From Desulfuromonadaceae bacterium (GTDB taxonomy: Bacteria > Desulfobacterota > Desulfuromonadia > Geobacterales > Pseudopelobacteraceae): 18,668 bases of DNA. Position 1 is the stretch's first letter. Each line of letters begins with the position of its first letter. A program made the position numbers and the translations under genes. The stretch covers positions 1 through 18,668 of the forward strand of contig JAQUCQ010000023.1 in the NCBI GenBank assembly GCA_028686145.1. The letters are read 5' to 3'. This document shows positions 1 to 7,704 of this stretch, piece by piece. A model generated the notes under the pieces. The model was given only the letters and a program-made list of their open reading frames with translations, had not been told where the DNA came from and made no database searches.

Positions 1-277
1 TTCTGGACACACTTTCATCCCCCAACCCAGTCAAGAAAATAATAGGTATATCGGCGGTGATGGGGTCGCTCTGTAATCTGTTGGTCGCTTCAAGTCCGCT
101 CCAACCAGGCATTTTTACATCCATAAGGATTACATCCGGTTTGTATTTACAAGCCTTTAGATACCCGGACTCTCCGTCGCGGGCAGAATCCGTATCGAAT
201 CCATGTGTTGTGAGCCGATCGATAAGTACTTTGACAACATCAGCGTCATCATCAACTATCAGTATTTTTCGTGCCAT
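1..277 (-). CDS. Response regulator receiver domain protein (3' part outside window)
   Basis: The first 92 residues are visible and the gene runs off the left edge. They form a CheY-like receiver domain that would accept a phosphoryl group from a histidine kinase. The acidic triad D9-D10-D11 follows the first strand (KILIVDDD), the phospho-acceptor is D53 in the strand VILMDVKMPG, and T83 sits in the IIFLTG strand. The lysine that closes the active site and any output domain lie beyond the edge, so it is not possible to say whether this is a single-domain regulator, a DNA-binding one or part of a larger signalling protein. The start is the ATG at 277. An AAGGAG lies upstream but about 13 nt away, which is longer than ideal. 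The gene diverges from the DUF6178 gene across about 280 bp. Confidence 0.9.
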   Translation of the reverse strand, partial: MARKILIVDDDADVVKVLIDRLTTHGFDTDSARDGESGYLKACKYKPDVILMDVKMPGWSGLEATNRLQSDPITADIPIIFLTGLGDESVSR

Positions 278-558
278 AATTAATGCGCTGCTCCTTGGTG
301 CAAAAAGGTTTTCTGCATTCTGCCAGAACAATGATAATGGCGCAACAGTATAAAAAAGAGCCCTTCATAATCACTGTGGAGGTCTTTTTATGTTTCACCG
401 CGTGGACATTACACTACCGTTACGAGATTTTATCAAGAGATGCAAAACATATTCTCGAAACTGCTTCGGTGCTTTTGCACCTATTCTGACGGCTTCCTTG
501 AAAAAGATGCTATTATACCAAGTAATCACCGGATTATGTTTAACAAGGAGAATACGAA
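278..558. other. Divergent intergenic region between receiver gene and DUF6178 gene
   Basis: No gene is called here. The stretch must hold promoters for both divergent genes, but I could not pick a convincing -35/-10 pair. One oddity is a GGAGGT at 378-383 placed 6 nt before an ATG at 390. It opens a 79-codon frame that overlaps the start of the DUF6178 gene in another phase. Its translation shows no family resemblance, so it is treated only as a finding. Confidence 0.4.
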
Positions 559-1836
559 GTGGGAAATCGCATAACTGGAAAAGCTGCAGGAACGGCAGTT
601 GCAAACGGTGGAATCATTGGAGAGGATGAATTTCGTAAGCTTCCTTTTGATGGCAAGCATCTCTATCTCGACGGGGTGCTGCCCAAGGAGAAGATGGCCC
701 TGATCCTGGGAGATTCGGACGGCAAGAAACTTGCCCGAGCCATGCAGCCTCATGAATTATACTGGCTTTTTAAAGAAAGTGGCGGCCCTGACGCCATGGA
801 ATTGTTAGGGCTGGCAAGCCCTGAGCAGTGCGTTTTCATCCTTGATATGGAGCTCTGGAGCCGCTGGTCGTTTTCGGAAGATAAAGCGGTAGAATATCTT
901 GGGTATATTCTGCATGGGAGTGAGGAACATTTTCTCGAATTACTCCCACATCTCGATTTTAATCTTCTCTCCCTTTTTCTAGGAAGGGAACTGATTGTCG
1001 CAGGGGGCATTGGCGATATCAATACTGATGAAGAACGTCAAACCGATTGGGATCACACCTTTGACGATGTGTTCCTGATAAAATTCAAGAACCCCAAGCA
1101 TGCCACGATAATAGGCTCCTTTCTGGAGCTGATTTGTCGCCTGGATAATCCTCTGTATGCGTCGCTCATGGAAAGTGTGAGTGGCGAAGTAGATATTGAA
1201 TCAGAGGAGGAATGCTATCACCTGAAATCGGGACGTCTTGCCGATCTCGGTTTTCCACCTCATGACGAGGCACTTGAGATCTATTCCCGTATCAATCCGG
1301 CCTCGTTTGTTCCCGGTCGCAACAAAGAACTCTTGCAGACGGTTGAAGCAACCACTCTCCCCGAGACGTTTTTGACCGGTAAGACGTTTCTGGAAAGGGT
1401 AATTCTTCGGGTAGATTCGGAACTGTTTCGTATGGAGCTGAACTATCTGATTAATACCGTACTGGTGGCCGACGAAGCTCACCTTGTCGACTTGGGACAG
1501 ATGAGGTCAGTCGTTGAGCGGGTTTATGGCTATTTGAACATTGCCCTGGAATATCTGAGCGGAGGAGATGAAACAAAGGGAGTGGAAATTATTACCGGCG
1601 AATACCTGAAAAGGTTGTTTCAGCTGGGTTTCAGTCTGGTGCTCGACTTGAAGTTCAGGGCGGATAAACTTAGTGAGTCGGATTATGCTACCGGCAAAGC
1701 TTTGTCAGGCTTAAAGACCTCCAGGCCCCGTTACTATCGCGGGCTTGACTCTGACGGTATTGATGGCTACAGGGAATTCCGGGAGATAGAGGATGTGAAG
1801 ATCATGTCTGATTTTCTCGCAAAGCTGAGAGAATAA
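559..1836 (+). CDS. DUF6178 family protein
   Basis: A 425-residue, largely acidic and helical protein without signal peptide or membrane span. I assign it to DUF6178 from the pattern around residues 60-100 (PHELYWLFKESG, then LASPEQCVFILDMELW) and the PHDEALEIYSRI segment near residues 230-245. This family is typical of Deltaproteobacteria such as Geobacter, and its function is unknown. The start is GTG at 559, chosen because AAGGAG at 545-550 sits 8 nt upstream. The gene stands alone between the divergent receiver gene and the terminator at 1944-1976. No catalytic motif is apparent. The family assignment is from memory of its conserved blocks, so it is probable rather than certain. Confidence 0.8.
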   Translation: MGNRITGKAAGTAVANGGIIGEDEFRKLPFDGKHLYLDGVLPKEKMALILGDSDGKKLARAMQPHELYWLFKESGGPDAMELLGLASPEQCVFILDMELWSRWSFSEDKAVEYLGYILHGSEEHFLELLPHLDFNLLSLFLGRELIVAGGIGDINTDEERQTDWDHTFDDVFLIKFKNPKHATIIGSFLELICRLDNPLYASLMESVSGEVDIESEEECYHLKSGRLADLGFPPHDEALEIYSRINPASFVPGRNKELLQTVEATTLPETFLTGKTFLERVILRVDSELFRMELNYLINTVLVADEAHLVDLGQMRSVVERVYGYLNIALEYLSGGDETKGVEIITGEYLKRLFQLGFSLVLDLKFRADKLSESDYATGKALSGLKTSRPRYYRGLDSDGIDGYREFREIEDVKIMSDFLAKLRE

Positions 1837-1943
1837 CGATAATATCAGATCTGTCCTTTTAACAAGGGCGAACACGAATGCAAACGTTTGTTTCCAGCCA
1901 ATCGGGGAAAATGGTGATCAAAATATATAACAGATAAGACGAC

Positions 1944-1976
1944 AAAACAGCCGACCGCGCATTGGTCGGCTGTTTT
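1944..1976. terminator. Bidirectional intrinsic terminator between convergent genes
   Basis: A perfect 13-bp inverted repeat: the left arm AAAACAGCCGACC (1944-1956) and its exact complement (1964-1976) enclose a 7-nt loop. The outer A/T runs supply a U-tract in both directions, so it can end transcripts of the DUF6178 gene (plus) and the HU gene (minus). Confidence 0.92.
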
Positions 1977-2043
1977 GCTTCGAGCTTACAGCAAAGTGCG
2001 AGGCTAAACCCAGTTGAGTAGATTCTCGCTGTTTGGTTTTCTG

Positions 2044-2310
2044 CTACAGCCCCTTCAAATCTTTTCCGGCTGCAAATTTACCGCTTTTGGATGCGGCAAT
2101 CTGAATCTCGGCACCAGTCTGGGGATTACGGCCTTTACGGGCGGCTCGTTCTGCTACGCTAAATGTGCCGAATCCGGGGAATGTGATTTTGTCTCCAGCC
2201 TTCAATAACTTTGTGGTGACGGTGATAAACGCGTCTACTGTCTCTGCTGCTACGTTTTTTGGTACGTCCAGTTCCTCTGCCACTGCTGCGATAAACTCTG
2301 CTTTTGTCAT
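2044..2310 (-). CDS. HU family DNA-binding protein
   Basis: An 88-residue histone-like protein that bends and compacts DNA as a dimer in the nucleoid. The N-terminal helices begin MTKAEFIAAVAEELD, followed by the HU signature GDKITFPGFGTFSVAERAARKGRNPQTG at about residues 40-67. This contains the GFGTF turn, and the arm carries the RNPQTG tip with the proline that intercalates into the minor groove. The C-terminal KSGKFAAGKDLK matches the usual ending, and the length is normal for HU. The start at 2310 is supported by AAAAGGAG about 5 nt upstream. The gene is monocistronic and ends at the shared terminator at 1944-1976. HU paralogues are common, so no specific symbol is given. IHF is less likely because the sequence fits HU better. 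Confidence 0.96.
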   Translation of the reverse strand: MTKAEFIAAVAEELDVPKNVAAETVDAFITVTTKLLKAGDKITFPGFGTFSVAERAARKGRNPQTGAEIQIAASKSGKFAAGKDLKGL

Positions 2311-2326
2311 GTTTTCTCCTTTTTGA

Positions 2327-2339
2327 GGGGTGATACCCC
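2327..2339 (-). promoter_or_regulatory. Palindrome in the HU gene leader
   Basis: GGGGTGATACCCC, two 5-bp arms with a 3-nt spacer, lies just upstream of the HU ribosome-binding site. Its position would allow a small leader hairpin or a protein-binding site that tunes HU expression. No regulator is identified, so this is inference from position alone. Confidence 0.35.
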
Positions 2340-2398
2340 AGCTTTATTGGTTCAGCTGCACTTACAGACAGCGTTACACTTTTAAGTCTCAAATAAAA

Positions 2399-2424
2399 GG
2401 GTTACCGCATTTCTGCAGTAACCC
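2399..2424 (-). terminator. Intrinsic terminator reading leftward
   Basis: The arms GGGTTAC (2399-2405) and GTAACCC (2418-2424) form a hairpin. On the minus strand it is followed by TTTTATTT. It would shield the HU promoter from leftward readthrough, although no minus-strand gene is seen immediately to its right. Its sequence is strikingly like the tRNA-Ser terminator at 7669-7692. Confidence 0.6.
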
Positions 2425-2775
2425 ACCAAGCCAGTTATAAACGAACTCTGAGCGTAATTCAAACTATTCCTCAAGGTATGTGGCTGCATCAATGGCTGAT
2501 AGCTGTGAATCGGCTTTTAAAAAGAGCACTATAGGTATCCAGCTTGACCCACAATAGTTTTTGAATTGTGGAAAATTGACATAAATTGGGGAGAGTCACG
2601 GTTCGACGCCCATGGTGGGTCAAAAGCAGATCCGTTTTAAAGCCCGAGAAGGCAAATGTTCCAGAGAAATGCTATATAAATATTTACGCCAAGGTGATAC
2701 ACATGATATTTACTCCTTGCAAAGATCACAAGAATCGTTAGCCTAACCAAGTAACTAATTTTTAAGGATTATTAA

Positions 2776-3162
2776 ATGCCAGTTTACGAATATCGCTGTA
2801 ATGCCTGTAATACGCAATTTGATCTTCGCCAGAAGTTCTCAGACCCACCTGCAGACCGATGCCCTAAATGTGGTGGGACCGTCCGTAAGTTAGTGTCTGC
2901 AGTCTCATTCAGCCTCAAAGGTGCTGGATGGTTCGGTGACGGCTATGGGACAAAAGCAGAGTCTACTAAATCAGAAGGTGACACAGGTGCTGGAACTGGA
3001 GCTGCAACGGAAGTTATATCAACAGATGTAGCTCCGGCAGAGACAACGGCATCACCTGCAAGTCAAGTATCCGCTCCAACACAAATGGAACCGAAGAGTA
3101 ATGCCACTGAGACACTGACTACCACTAAAGATAAAGCCGAGGTAAAGTCTCAAGGTAACTGA
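2776..3162 (+). CDS. FmdB family zinc ribbon protein
   Basis: A 128-residue protein that starts with the classic FmdB/CxxC_CxxC ribbon: MPVYEYRC, then C8-x2-C11 and C29-x2-C32 (CPKCGG), followed by the FSLKGAGWFGDGYG block seen in many such proteins. The family is annotated as putative regulatory proteins, but no precise role is established. From about residue 55 the tail is a low-complexity Ala/Thr/Ser/Glu/Lys stretch, probably disordered. The start at 2776 has AAGGAT about 7 nt upstream. A small membrane protein gene follows after 40 nt and is probably co-transcribed. Confidence 0.93.
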   Translation: MPVYEYRCNACNTQFDLRQKFSDPPADRCPKCGGTVRKLVSAVSFSLKGAGWFGDGYGTKAESTKSEGDTGAGTGAATEVISTDVAPAETTASPASQVSAPTQMEPKSNATETLTTTKDKAEVKSQGN

Positions 3163-3202
3163 ACTTCAATACTGTGACACAACGCCGTCGAGGAGGTAAC
3201 CT

Positions 3203-3364
3203 ATGAACACTCCATTAGTTATACTTGTATCAATTCTGGCTGTCGTCACCATCGTAATGTCCATCGCCATGGTTACGAAAAACAAAGAGCAAGGCAAGCC
3301 AAAAACAAGCAAACACCAACCCCAAAAGAAGACTAAAGACAAAACTCACAAGGGCAAGAAGTAA
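3203..3364 (+). CDS. Single-span membrane microprotein with lysine-rich tail
   Basis: A 53-residue reading frame too short for many gene finders. Residues 4-24 (PLVILVSILAVVTIVMSIAMV) form one hydrophobic span, and residues 25-53 are a highly basic Lys/Gln/Thr tail. The charge pattern suggests the tail stays in the cytoplasm, where it could touch nucleic acid or anionic lipid; this is inference. A near-perfect ribosome-binding site, GGAGG with 6-8 nt spacing, precedes the ATG at 3203. It lies 40 nt after the FmdB gene on the same strand. I do not recognise a family. The membrane span plus the strong ribosome site make it a believable gene. Confidence 0.7.
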   Translation: MNTPLVILVSILAVVTIVMSIAMVTKNKEQGKPKTSKHQPQKKTKDKTHKGKK

Positions 3365-3450
3365 ACAACCGCGCCCAGAGGACGAGGCTTACCCCTTTTT
3401 TACGGAAAATAGTTGGCTGCGTTTCCCGTTGAGTTCTATTGTACCGGTGA

Positions 3451-4746
3451 TTATAACTTCGCTGGCTGTCCCGTTGATGAAATGACACTGTTCCATAACC
3501 GACCACATGGATCAATCTTCTTCCGGGTGCTGGTTGCGAGCGAAATCGGTACATGAACAAACTGATGATTCCAAAACCCTACCACCATATTAGTTCGTCC
3601 AGCTATTCCGGCATGAGCAGCATTGTGCCCAAGTGATAAACAGAATGTTGCATCATGCGGATTCGCTGGCTGGCTTCGGATGGTATAGCTCGGGTCAATG
3701 TATTTCAACGTCATTTCAAGACCCTTCTCTGCAAAATGCGCATTGATTTTCTCTTTAAGGAACACGCCGATATCGGTGAGCTTTGTATTCCCGGAAGCAT
3801 CAACTTGACCTGATGCCGTCATTAGTTCTTGTCCAGCGCCTTCCGCAACCACAATTACCGCATGGCCGCGTTGTCGGATTCTTATCTCAAGATCAGCGAG
3901 TAATCCAGGTAGCGTGAATGGCGCTTCCGGAATCAGACAATAATTGACTTGGCAATCAGCCATCGCTGTATAAGCGGCAATGAAACCGGAATCCCGACCC
4001 ATCAACTTTACAAGGCCGATGCCGTTGCGAGCTCCGAGCGCCTCAGTATGGGCAGCATACGTCGATCTTCGGGCTTCTGAAACTGCCGTTTCAAAGCCGA
4101 ATGTTGTTTGTAGGTAGGAAATGTCATTGTCGATAGTTTTCGGAATGCCGATGACGCTGATTGATTTTCCTTGCCGAGCTATTTCTTCTGATATTTTAGC
4201 CGCTCCTTTAAGTGTCCCGTCACCTCCAATGGTAAACAGAATACCAACGCCAAGTTTTGAGAGTGTTGATACCATTTCTACTGGATCTTGATGTCCTCGT
4301 GATGAACCGAGAATCGTGCCACCAGACTCTCCTATGCGGCTGACAAGCTCCGTGGTCAGTTTGAGCGGTTGATGGCCGTAACTGGCTACGAGACCTTCAT
4401 AGCCATAGCGGAAACCATAAATATTCTGAATTCCGTAATGGTGATACAGGCTCATCACTATGGCGCGGATAACGTCATTCGTACCTGGACAGAGACCTCC
4501 GCAGGTGACAATACCGCACGCAATCGAGGATGGGTCAAAGAAAATCTTCTGTCGCGGACCTGCGACCTCAAATGATAATGGTGCAAGGTTATCGGAGATG
4601 CGCTGTTGTATCTCATCAAAACTTGAATGATAGAGAAGGCGCTCATAGCCATCACAGAAACACTGGCTCGGCATAGGTGATGGGTGCAGGTTTTTGCCAA
4701 GGCACTGGACTTCAAAGTCTTTCAAAATTAAATTTTTGCTCGACAT
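3451..4746 (-). CDS. 6-phosphofructokinase, plant-like group III type
   Basis: A 431-residue enzyme expected to phosphorylate fructose 6-phosphate to fructose 1,6-bisphosphate in cytoplasmic glycolysis. Visible motifs: GGLCPGTN (83-90) in the nucleotide loop, GGDGT (174-178), PKTIDND (202-208) with the catalytic aspartate, MGRDSGF (249-255) for substrate binding, and a C-terminal YIDPSYTIRS block. GGDGT rather than GGDDT is the usual mark of ATP instead of pyrophosphate use, while the lysine in PKTIDND is shared with plant-like and PPi enzymes. Donor choice is therefore likely ATP but not proven. The N-terminal extension of about 75 residues before the catalytic core fits this long form. The start at 4746 has AAGGAC upstream. 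A DUF3820 gene lies 99 bp upstream on the same strand. Confidence 0.93.
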   Translation of the reverse strand: MSSKNLILKDFEVQCLGKNLHPSPMPSQCFCDGYERLLYHSSFDEIQQRISDNLAPLSFEVAGPRQKIFFDPSSIACGIVTCGGLCPGTNDVIRAIVMSLYHHYGIQNIYGFRYGYEGLVASYGHQPLKLTTELVSRIGESGGTILGSSRGHQDPVEMVSTLSKLGVGILFTIGGDGTLKGAAKISEEIARQGKSISVIGIPKTIDNDISYLQTTFGFETAVSEARRSTYAAHTEALGARNGIGLVKLMGRDSGFIAAYTAMADCQVNYCLIPEAPFTLPGLLADLEIRIRQRGHAVIVVAEGAGQELMTASGQVDASGNTKLTDIGVFLKEKINAHFAEKGLEMTLKYIDPSYTIRSQPANPHDATFCLSLGHNAAHAGIAGRTNMVVGFWNHQFVHVPISLATSTRKKIDPCGRLWNSVISSTGQPAKL

Positions 4747-4845
4747 ACATGTCCTTGTTGAGGGTGTCGTAATTTTTTTGGTCTCATTGCTGAAACAACA
4801 CGCAGAGCCTTTTAATATGGGGATCGATACACATCAATGTCCAGC

Positions 4846-5103
4846 TTATCGAATTCGCTGCCGGAATGGTTCAAACAGGTACTCAAGGCTGTTAACCTTA
4901 ATATCGTAAATCGTCTGCAACATTTCACCTAGTTTACCCTTTGGAAAGCCTTCACCCGCCATCCAAACTACATAGTGTTCCGGAAGGTCGATGAGCAGCT
5001 TACCGCTATGTATCCCGTACGGCATGCGCATCTGGGCCAATTCAAGCAAGGCCTCTGGATTGGCGTCTGATTCAGTGCAGGGGCGTAGGGTGTCTTCAAT
5101 CAT
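4846..5103 (-). CDS. DUF3820 family protein
   Basis: An 85-residue soluble protein. The core pattern MPYGIHSGKLLIDLPEHYVVWMAGEGFPKGKLGE (about residues 27-60) followed by NSLEYLFEPFR matches DUF3820. This family is also labelled putative quorum-sensing-regulated virulence factor in Pfam-type resources, a name that should not be taken as proof of function here. The start at 5103 has AAGGAA about 10 nt upstream. The phosphofructokinase gene follows 99 bp downstream, but the spacing leaves room for a separate promoter. There is no signal peptide, membrane span or cysteine cluster. Confidence 0.85.
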   Translation of the reverse strand: MIEDTLRPCTESDANPEALLELAQMRMPYGIHSGKLLIDLPEHYVVWMAGEGFPKGKLGEMLQTIYDIKVNSLEYLFEPFRQRIR

Positions 5104-5566
5104 GTTTTCACAATTCCTTTGTTGAAAATCAGGCGTAAGAATCTATTCTGTTAATAACAACTGTTTGGTATTTTATGGGGTAACTCTTTTTTCACTAGGT
5201 CTGAATTGAAGAGCATGGCTCACAGACTAACTCGGTGCATACTACCCCTCGAATCCATTTTTTTCCAGTACTTCCAGCCGATTCACACGATATTCCTGAT
5301 GCAGTCTTACCTCTCATACAATTCCCCATGTGGCGAAGTAAGACAGGCCATAATGATCTGCCTTGGAGAGTATTTAGTGTACCTGGTTTTTTGTTAGTAG
5401 TTGATATGGTGCCTATTTTTTAGCTTTTCGTACACACGACTAATTTAGACTTGTTTTTATGGATGCCCAAAATAACTATTGACACGTTATTTCAGCTAGT
5501 TATGGTCGGTGTCCATTCTGTATGCAAAACGATGAAACACTAGATTTTATGTGACATTTTTGAAAC

Positions 5567-5664
5567 ATATCCACAGTATCAACAGGTTTATCAACAGTTT
5601 TTGTTGATAGTTTATCTTGTCCGAAATAACAGTTACTTAGTTATCTTTTAATTTTTATCAACAG
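5567..5664. repeat. Cluster of five TATCAACA / TATCCACA repeats
   Basis: Five 10-bp units occur in under 100 bp: ATATCCACAG (5567-5576), GTATCAACAG (5576-5585), TTATCAACAG (5588-5597), an inverted unit at 5601-5610 and TTATCAACAG (5655-5664). They resemble the DnaA box TTATNCACA; the first unit has one mismatch to TTATCCACA, and the others differ mainly by A for C at position 6. Units three and four form a hairpin with 7-bp arms (5589-5595 and 5603-5609). Flanks are AT-rich. Confidence 0.6.
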
Positions 5665-5885
5665 AAATTAGATTCAAAAATAAATGCAGGCATATTCCTT
5701 CGATAGCCAGTATGGGTGTCACACCTTTCTTCAAATATCGGAAAAGCTCTGGCCTTCCTGAACCACAAACCGGAAGAACACGTAAGGATCGCCCCGAAAC
5801 TGACAAAGGCATTAAAAACACTGCAAATTGACAGGTTCTGCATTGATTGTAGCAAAACCTGATCGGTTAAAGCATACCAAATATA

Positions 5886-5916
5886 AGAAGCCCACCATGT
5901 GTTTCGGTGGGCTTCT
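5886..5916 (+). terminator. Strong intrinsic terminator
   Basis: An 11-bp perfect stem, AGAAGCCCACC (5886-5896) with its complement (5906-5916), encloses a 9-nt loop and is followed by CTTTTCTT on the plus strand. There is no obvious plus-strand gene upstream that it could serve, which hints at an unannotated transcript. Confidence 0.8.
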
Positions 5917-6207
5917 CTTTTCTTGCATTATTCGATTACCTTTTAGGTTTTAATCCGATCCAGTGTTTCAACCGGAATGCTTTTGTTCCCTATGTCCATT
6001 TCCACTCAGGTGGAGTCTCATTCTGCATTGGCGTAAGTCCTCCTTTGGCTGATATTCATTTCCTATCTGGTTTTTATGATACCCCTATAAAGACTAAAAT
6101 ACAGGCTGTTTTTAATTTTTTTAGGAGAGTATGCTAACAAATTAGGGTCTGCCATGTGAGTTCCAAAGCGAACTTTCTATGCCTAACGTTTTTCAATATC
6201 AATGCAC

Positions 6208-6213
6208 GGAGGG
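6208..6213 (+). promoter_or_regulatory. Ribosome-binding site fixing the ene-reductase start
   Basis: GGAGGG lies 6 nt before the ATG at 6220. It overlaps the codons following the in-frame ATG at 6202, so the upstream ATG is unlikely to be the true start. Confidence 0.75.
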
Positions 6214-6219
6214 TACGTC

Positions 6220-7314
6220 ATGAAGCTTTTTTCCAGTTATTCTTTAAACGATATGCATCTCAACAACCGTGTTGTAATGGCACCCATGACTCGCAGTCGC
6301 GCTATCGGAAATGTGGCCAATGGCCTTATTGCTGAATATTACGCTCAACGCGCCGCTGCCGGTTTGATTATTACCGAGGGAACATCTCCTTCTCCCAACG
6401 GTCTAGGCTATGCCCGTATTCCGGGTATTGCTTCGCCGGAGCAGATGCTATCCTGGCAACAGGTAACAGATGCTGTTCACGCTCGCGACGGCAGGATTTT
6501 TTTACAAATGATGCATTCCGGCAGGGTAGGTAGCAAGCTTAATCTGCCTCCAGGAGCAAAGGTGCTTGCTCCGTCGGCCATTGCAATGAGCGGTGTCATA
6601 TGGACCGACAGTCATGGTGAACAACCTCATGAGCTTCCTGAGGAGATGACTGCAGACGATGTGCAGGTTGCTATTGCTGAATATGCCCAGGCAGCACGCA
6701 ATGCAATATCCGCCGGCTTTGACGGAGTAGAAATCCACGGTGCCAATGGATATCTGATCACTCAGTTTCTTGATCCGGGTTCCAATCAGCGTAGTGATGA
6801 ATTCGGCGGTGATGCGGTTCGCCGTAACCGCTTTGCTCTAGATGTTGCGGCAGCAGTGGTGGAGGCTATAGGAGCCAGTCGTACAGGGATACGACTATCC
6901 CCGTACGGTGTGTTCAACGATATGAGTGGCGCTTATGATGGAATTGACAGACAGTATATTGAACTTGCCTCTGGGCTTGGCAGGCTTGGTCTGGCATATC
7001 TGCATATGGTCGACCATTCCTCCATGGGTGCGCCACAGCCAGATCAGGCAACCGTGCGGGAAATATGTCAGTCTTTCCGAGGGACTGGTGGCGGAGTTGT
7101 CATTCTCTCTGGGGGGTATGATCGCGAGAGGGCTGAAGCAGACCTTCAGAGCGGAGCCGCAGATTTGATTGCCTTCGGTAGGTCTTTTATCGCTAACCCG
7201 GATCTCGTGACCCGCTTGGAAAACGCCTCGGCTCTGGCTGCGCCAAACCAAGAAACATTCTACACACCAGGACCGGAGGGATACACGGATTACCCGGTTT
7301 CGGCTGAGCTATAA
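6220..7314 (+). CDS. Old Yellow Enzyme family ene-reductase (NemA-like)
   Basis: A 364-residue FMN-dependent flavoprotein expected to reduce activated C=C bonds, and possibly nitro groups or nitrate esters, with NAD(P)H. Visible: VVMAPMTRSRA at the first strand, the conserved TEGTSPSPNGLGY loop, and LQMMHSGRVG. The substrate-anion-binding pair H173/N176 and the proton donor Y178 lie in EIHGANGYLI, followed by QFLDPGSNQRSDEFGG. Near the C-terminus IAFGRSFIANPDLV binds the FMN phosphate, and the protein ends at the usual TDYP. The length is typical of bacterial NemA and xenobiotic reductases. The ATG at 6220 is preferred over 6202 because of GGAGGG at 6208-6213. It appears monocistronic. The physiological substrate cannot be read from sequence. 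Confidence 0.95.
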   Translation: MKLFSSYSLNDMHLNNRVVMAPMTRSRAIGNVANGLIAEYYAQRAAAGLIITEGTSPSPNGLGYARIPGIASPEQMLSWQQVTDAVHARDGRIFLQMMHSGRVGSKLNLPPGAKVLAPSAIAMSGVIWTDSHGEQPHELPEEMTADDVQVAIAEYAQAARNAISAGFDGVEIHGANGYLITQFLDPGSNQRSDEFGGDAVRRNRFALDVAAAVVEAIGASRTGIRLSPYGVFNDMSGAYDGIDRQYIELASGLGRLGLAYLHMVDHSSMGAPQPDQATVREICQSFRGTGGGVVILSGGYDRERAEADLQSGAADLIAFGRSFIANPDLVTRLENASALAAPNQETFYTPGPEGYTDYPVSAEL

Positions 7315-7704
7315 GTGAGAATTTTGAGAATATCAGCTATTTTTGATCTGATAAGGGCTTAGAAGATGACTAGTTGTTGATAATGTCTCTAATCTGATCT
7401 TTTATGCTTTTTGATGGAACAAATTCACCATCAGTTGTAGATAAACAATACCACTGACATACCAAAAGACAAGAATTCCAATCTAAGACCGCAGAGGAGA
7501 TCGGACTTTCTGTGGACTGCCAAATCATCATGTTGTGGGTGTTTGGTTCGTGGCGGGAGGCATTCGGGAATAATTATAGCGTGGGGACGCAAATGGCATG
7601 AAGTCATACTTATTGAGACGGGGTAGCAAGGCCAGTAGATACCATACTTTTAAGAATGCAACAAAAAAGGTTACAGCATTCCGGCTGTAACCCATTGTTT
7701 TTAC
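7315..7704. other. Intergenic region between ene-reductase and tRNA-Ser
   Basis: No gene is seen in these 390 bp. A 6-bp inverted repeat, TATCAG (7331-7336) with CTGATA (7348-7353), just after the ene-reductase stop could form a weak hairpin but lacks a T-run. The tRNA terminator (7669-7692) occupies the right end. Confidence 0.5.
7669..7692 (-). terminator. Terminator of the tRNA-Ser gene
   Basis: A perfect 9-bp stem, GGTTACAGC (7669-7677) with GCTGTAACC (7684-7692), encloses a 6-nt loop and is followed on the minus strand by TTTTTTGTT. It lies 13 nt beyond the tRNA CCA end. Confidence 0.9.

Larger units (their letters stand above)
2311..2775. other. Intergenic region upstream of HU and FmdB genes
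   Basis: No protein gene is supported in these 465 bp. They hold a small palindrome in the HU leader (2327-2339), a terminator-like hairpin facing leftward (2399-2424) and an AT-rich hairpin with 7-bp arms CCACAAT (2549-2555) and ATTGTGG (2565-2571). The promoters for the two divergent genes must also lie here. A GGTTCGA stretch near 2600-2610 looks superficially like a tRNA T-loop, but no stems form around it. Confidence 0.5.
5104..6219. other. Long gene-poor region with repeat cluster
   Basis: About 1.1 kb, AT-rich, with no convincing protein gene on either strand. The open frames present are short, lack good ribosome sites and show no family features. The region holds a possible promoter (TTGACA at 5479-5484, then TATGGT at 5501-5506 after 16 bp), the TATCAACA repeat cluster at 5567-5664 and a strong rightward terminator at 5886-5916. 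Promoter plus terminator leave room for an RNA of roughly 370-400 nt. I cannot name such an RNA. Confidence 0.5.

Noticed and set aside
2595..2630. tRNA-like GGTTCGA stretch
   Set aside because: No T-stem, anticodon arm or acceptor stem can be formed around it.
5567..5664. Calling the repeat cluster the chromosomal origin
   Set aside because: Most units deviate from the DnaA box at the same position, no dnaA, dnaN or gidA gene is nearby, and skew cannot be computed from one window. It is kept only as a repeat and finding.
5658..5855. 65-codon minus-strand frame in the gene-free region
   Set aside because: No ribosome site, no recognisable domain and composition like non-coding sequence.
6202..6219. 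ATG at 6202 as start of the ene-reductase
   Set aside because: The ribosome-binding site GGAGGG lies after it and serves the ATG at 6220. Family members begin near that second Met.
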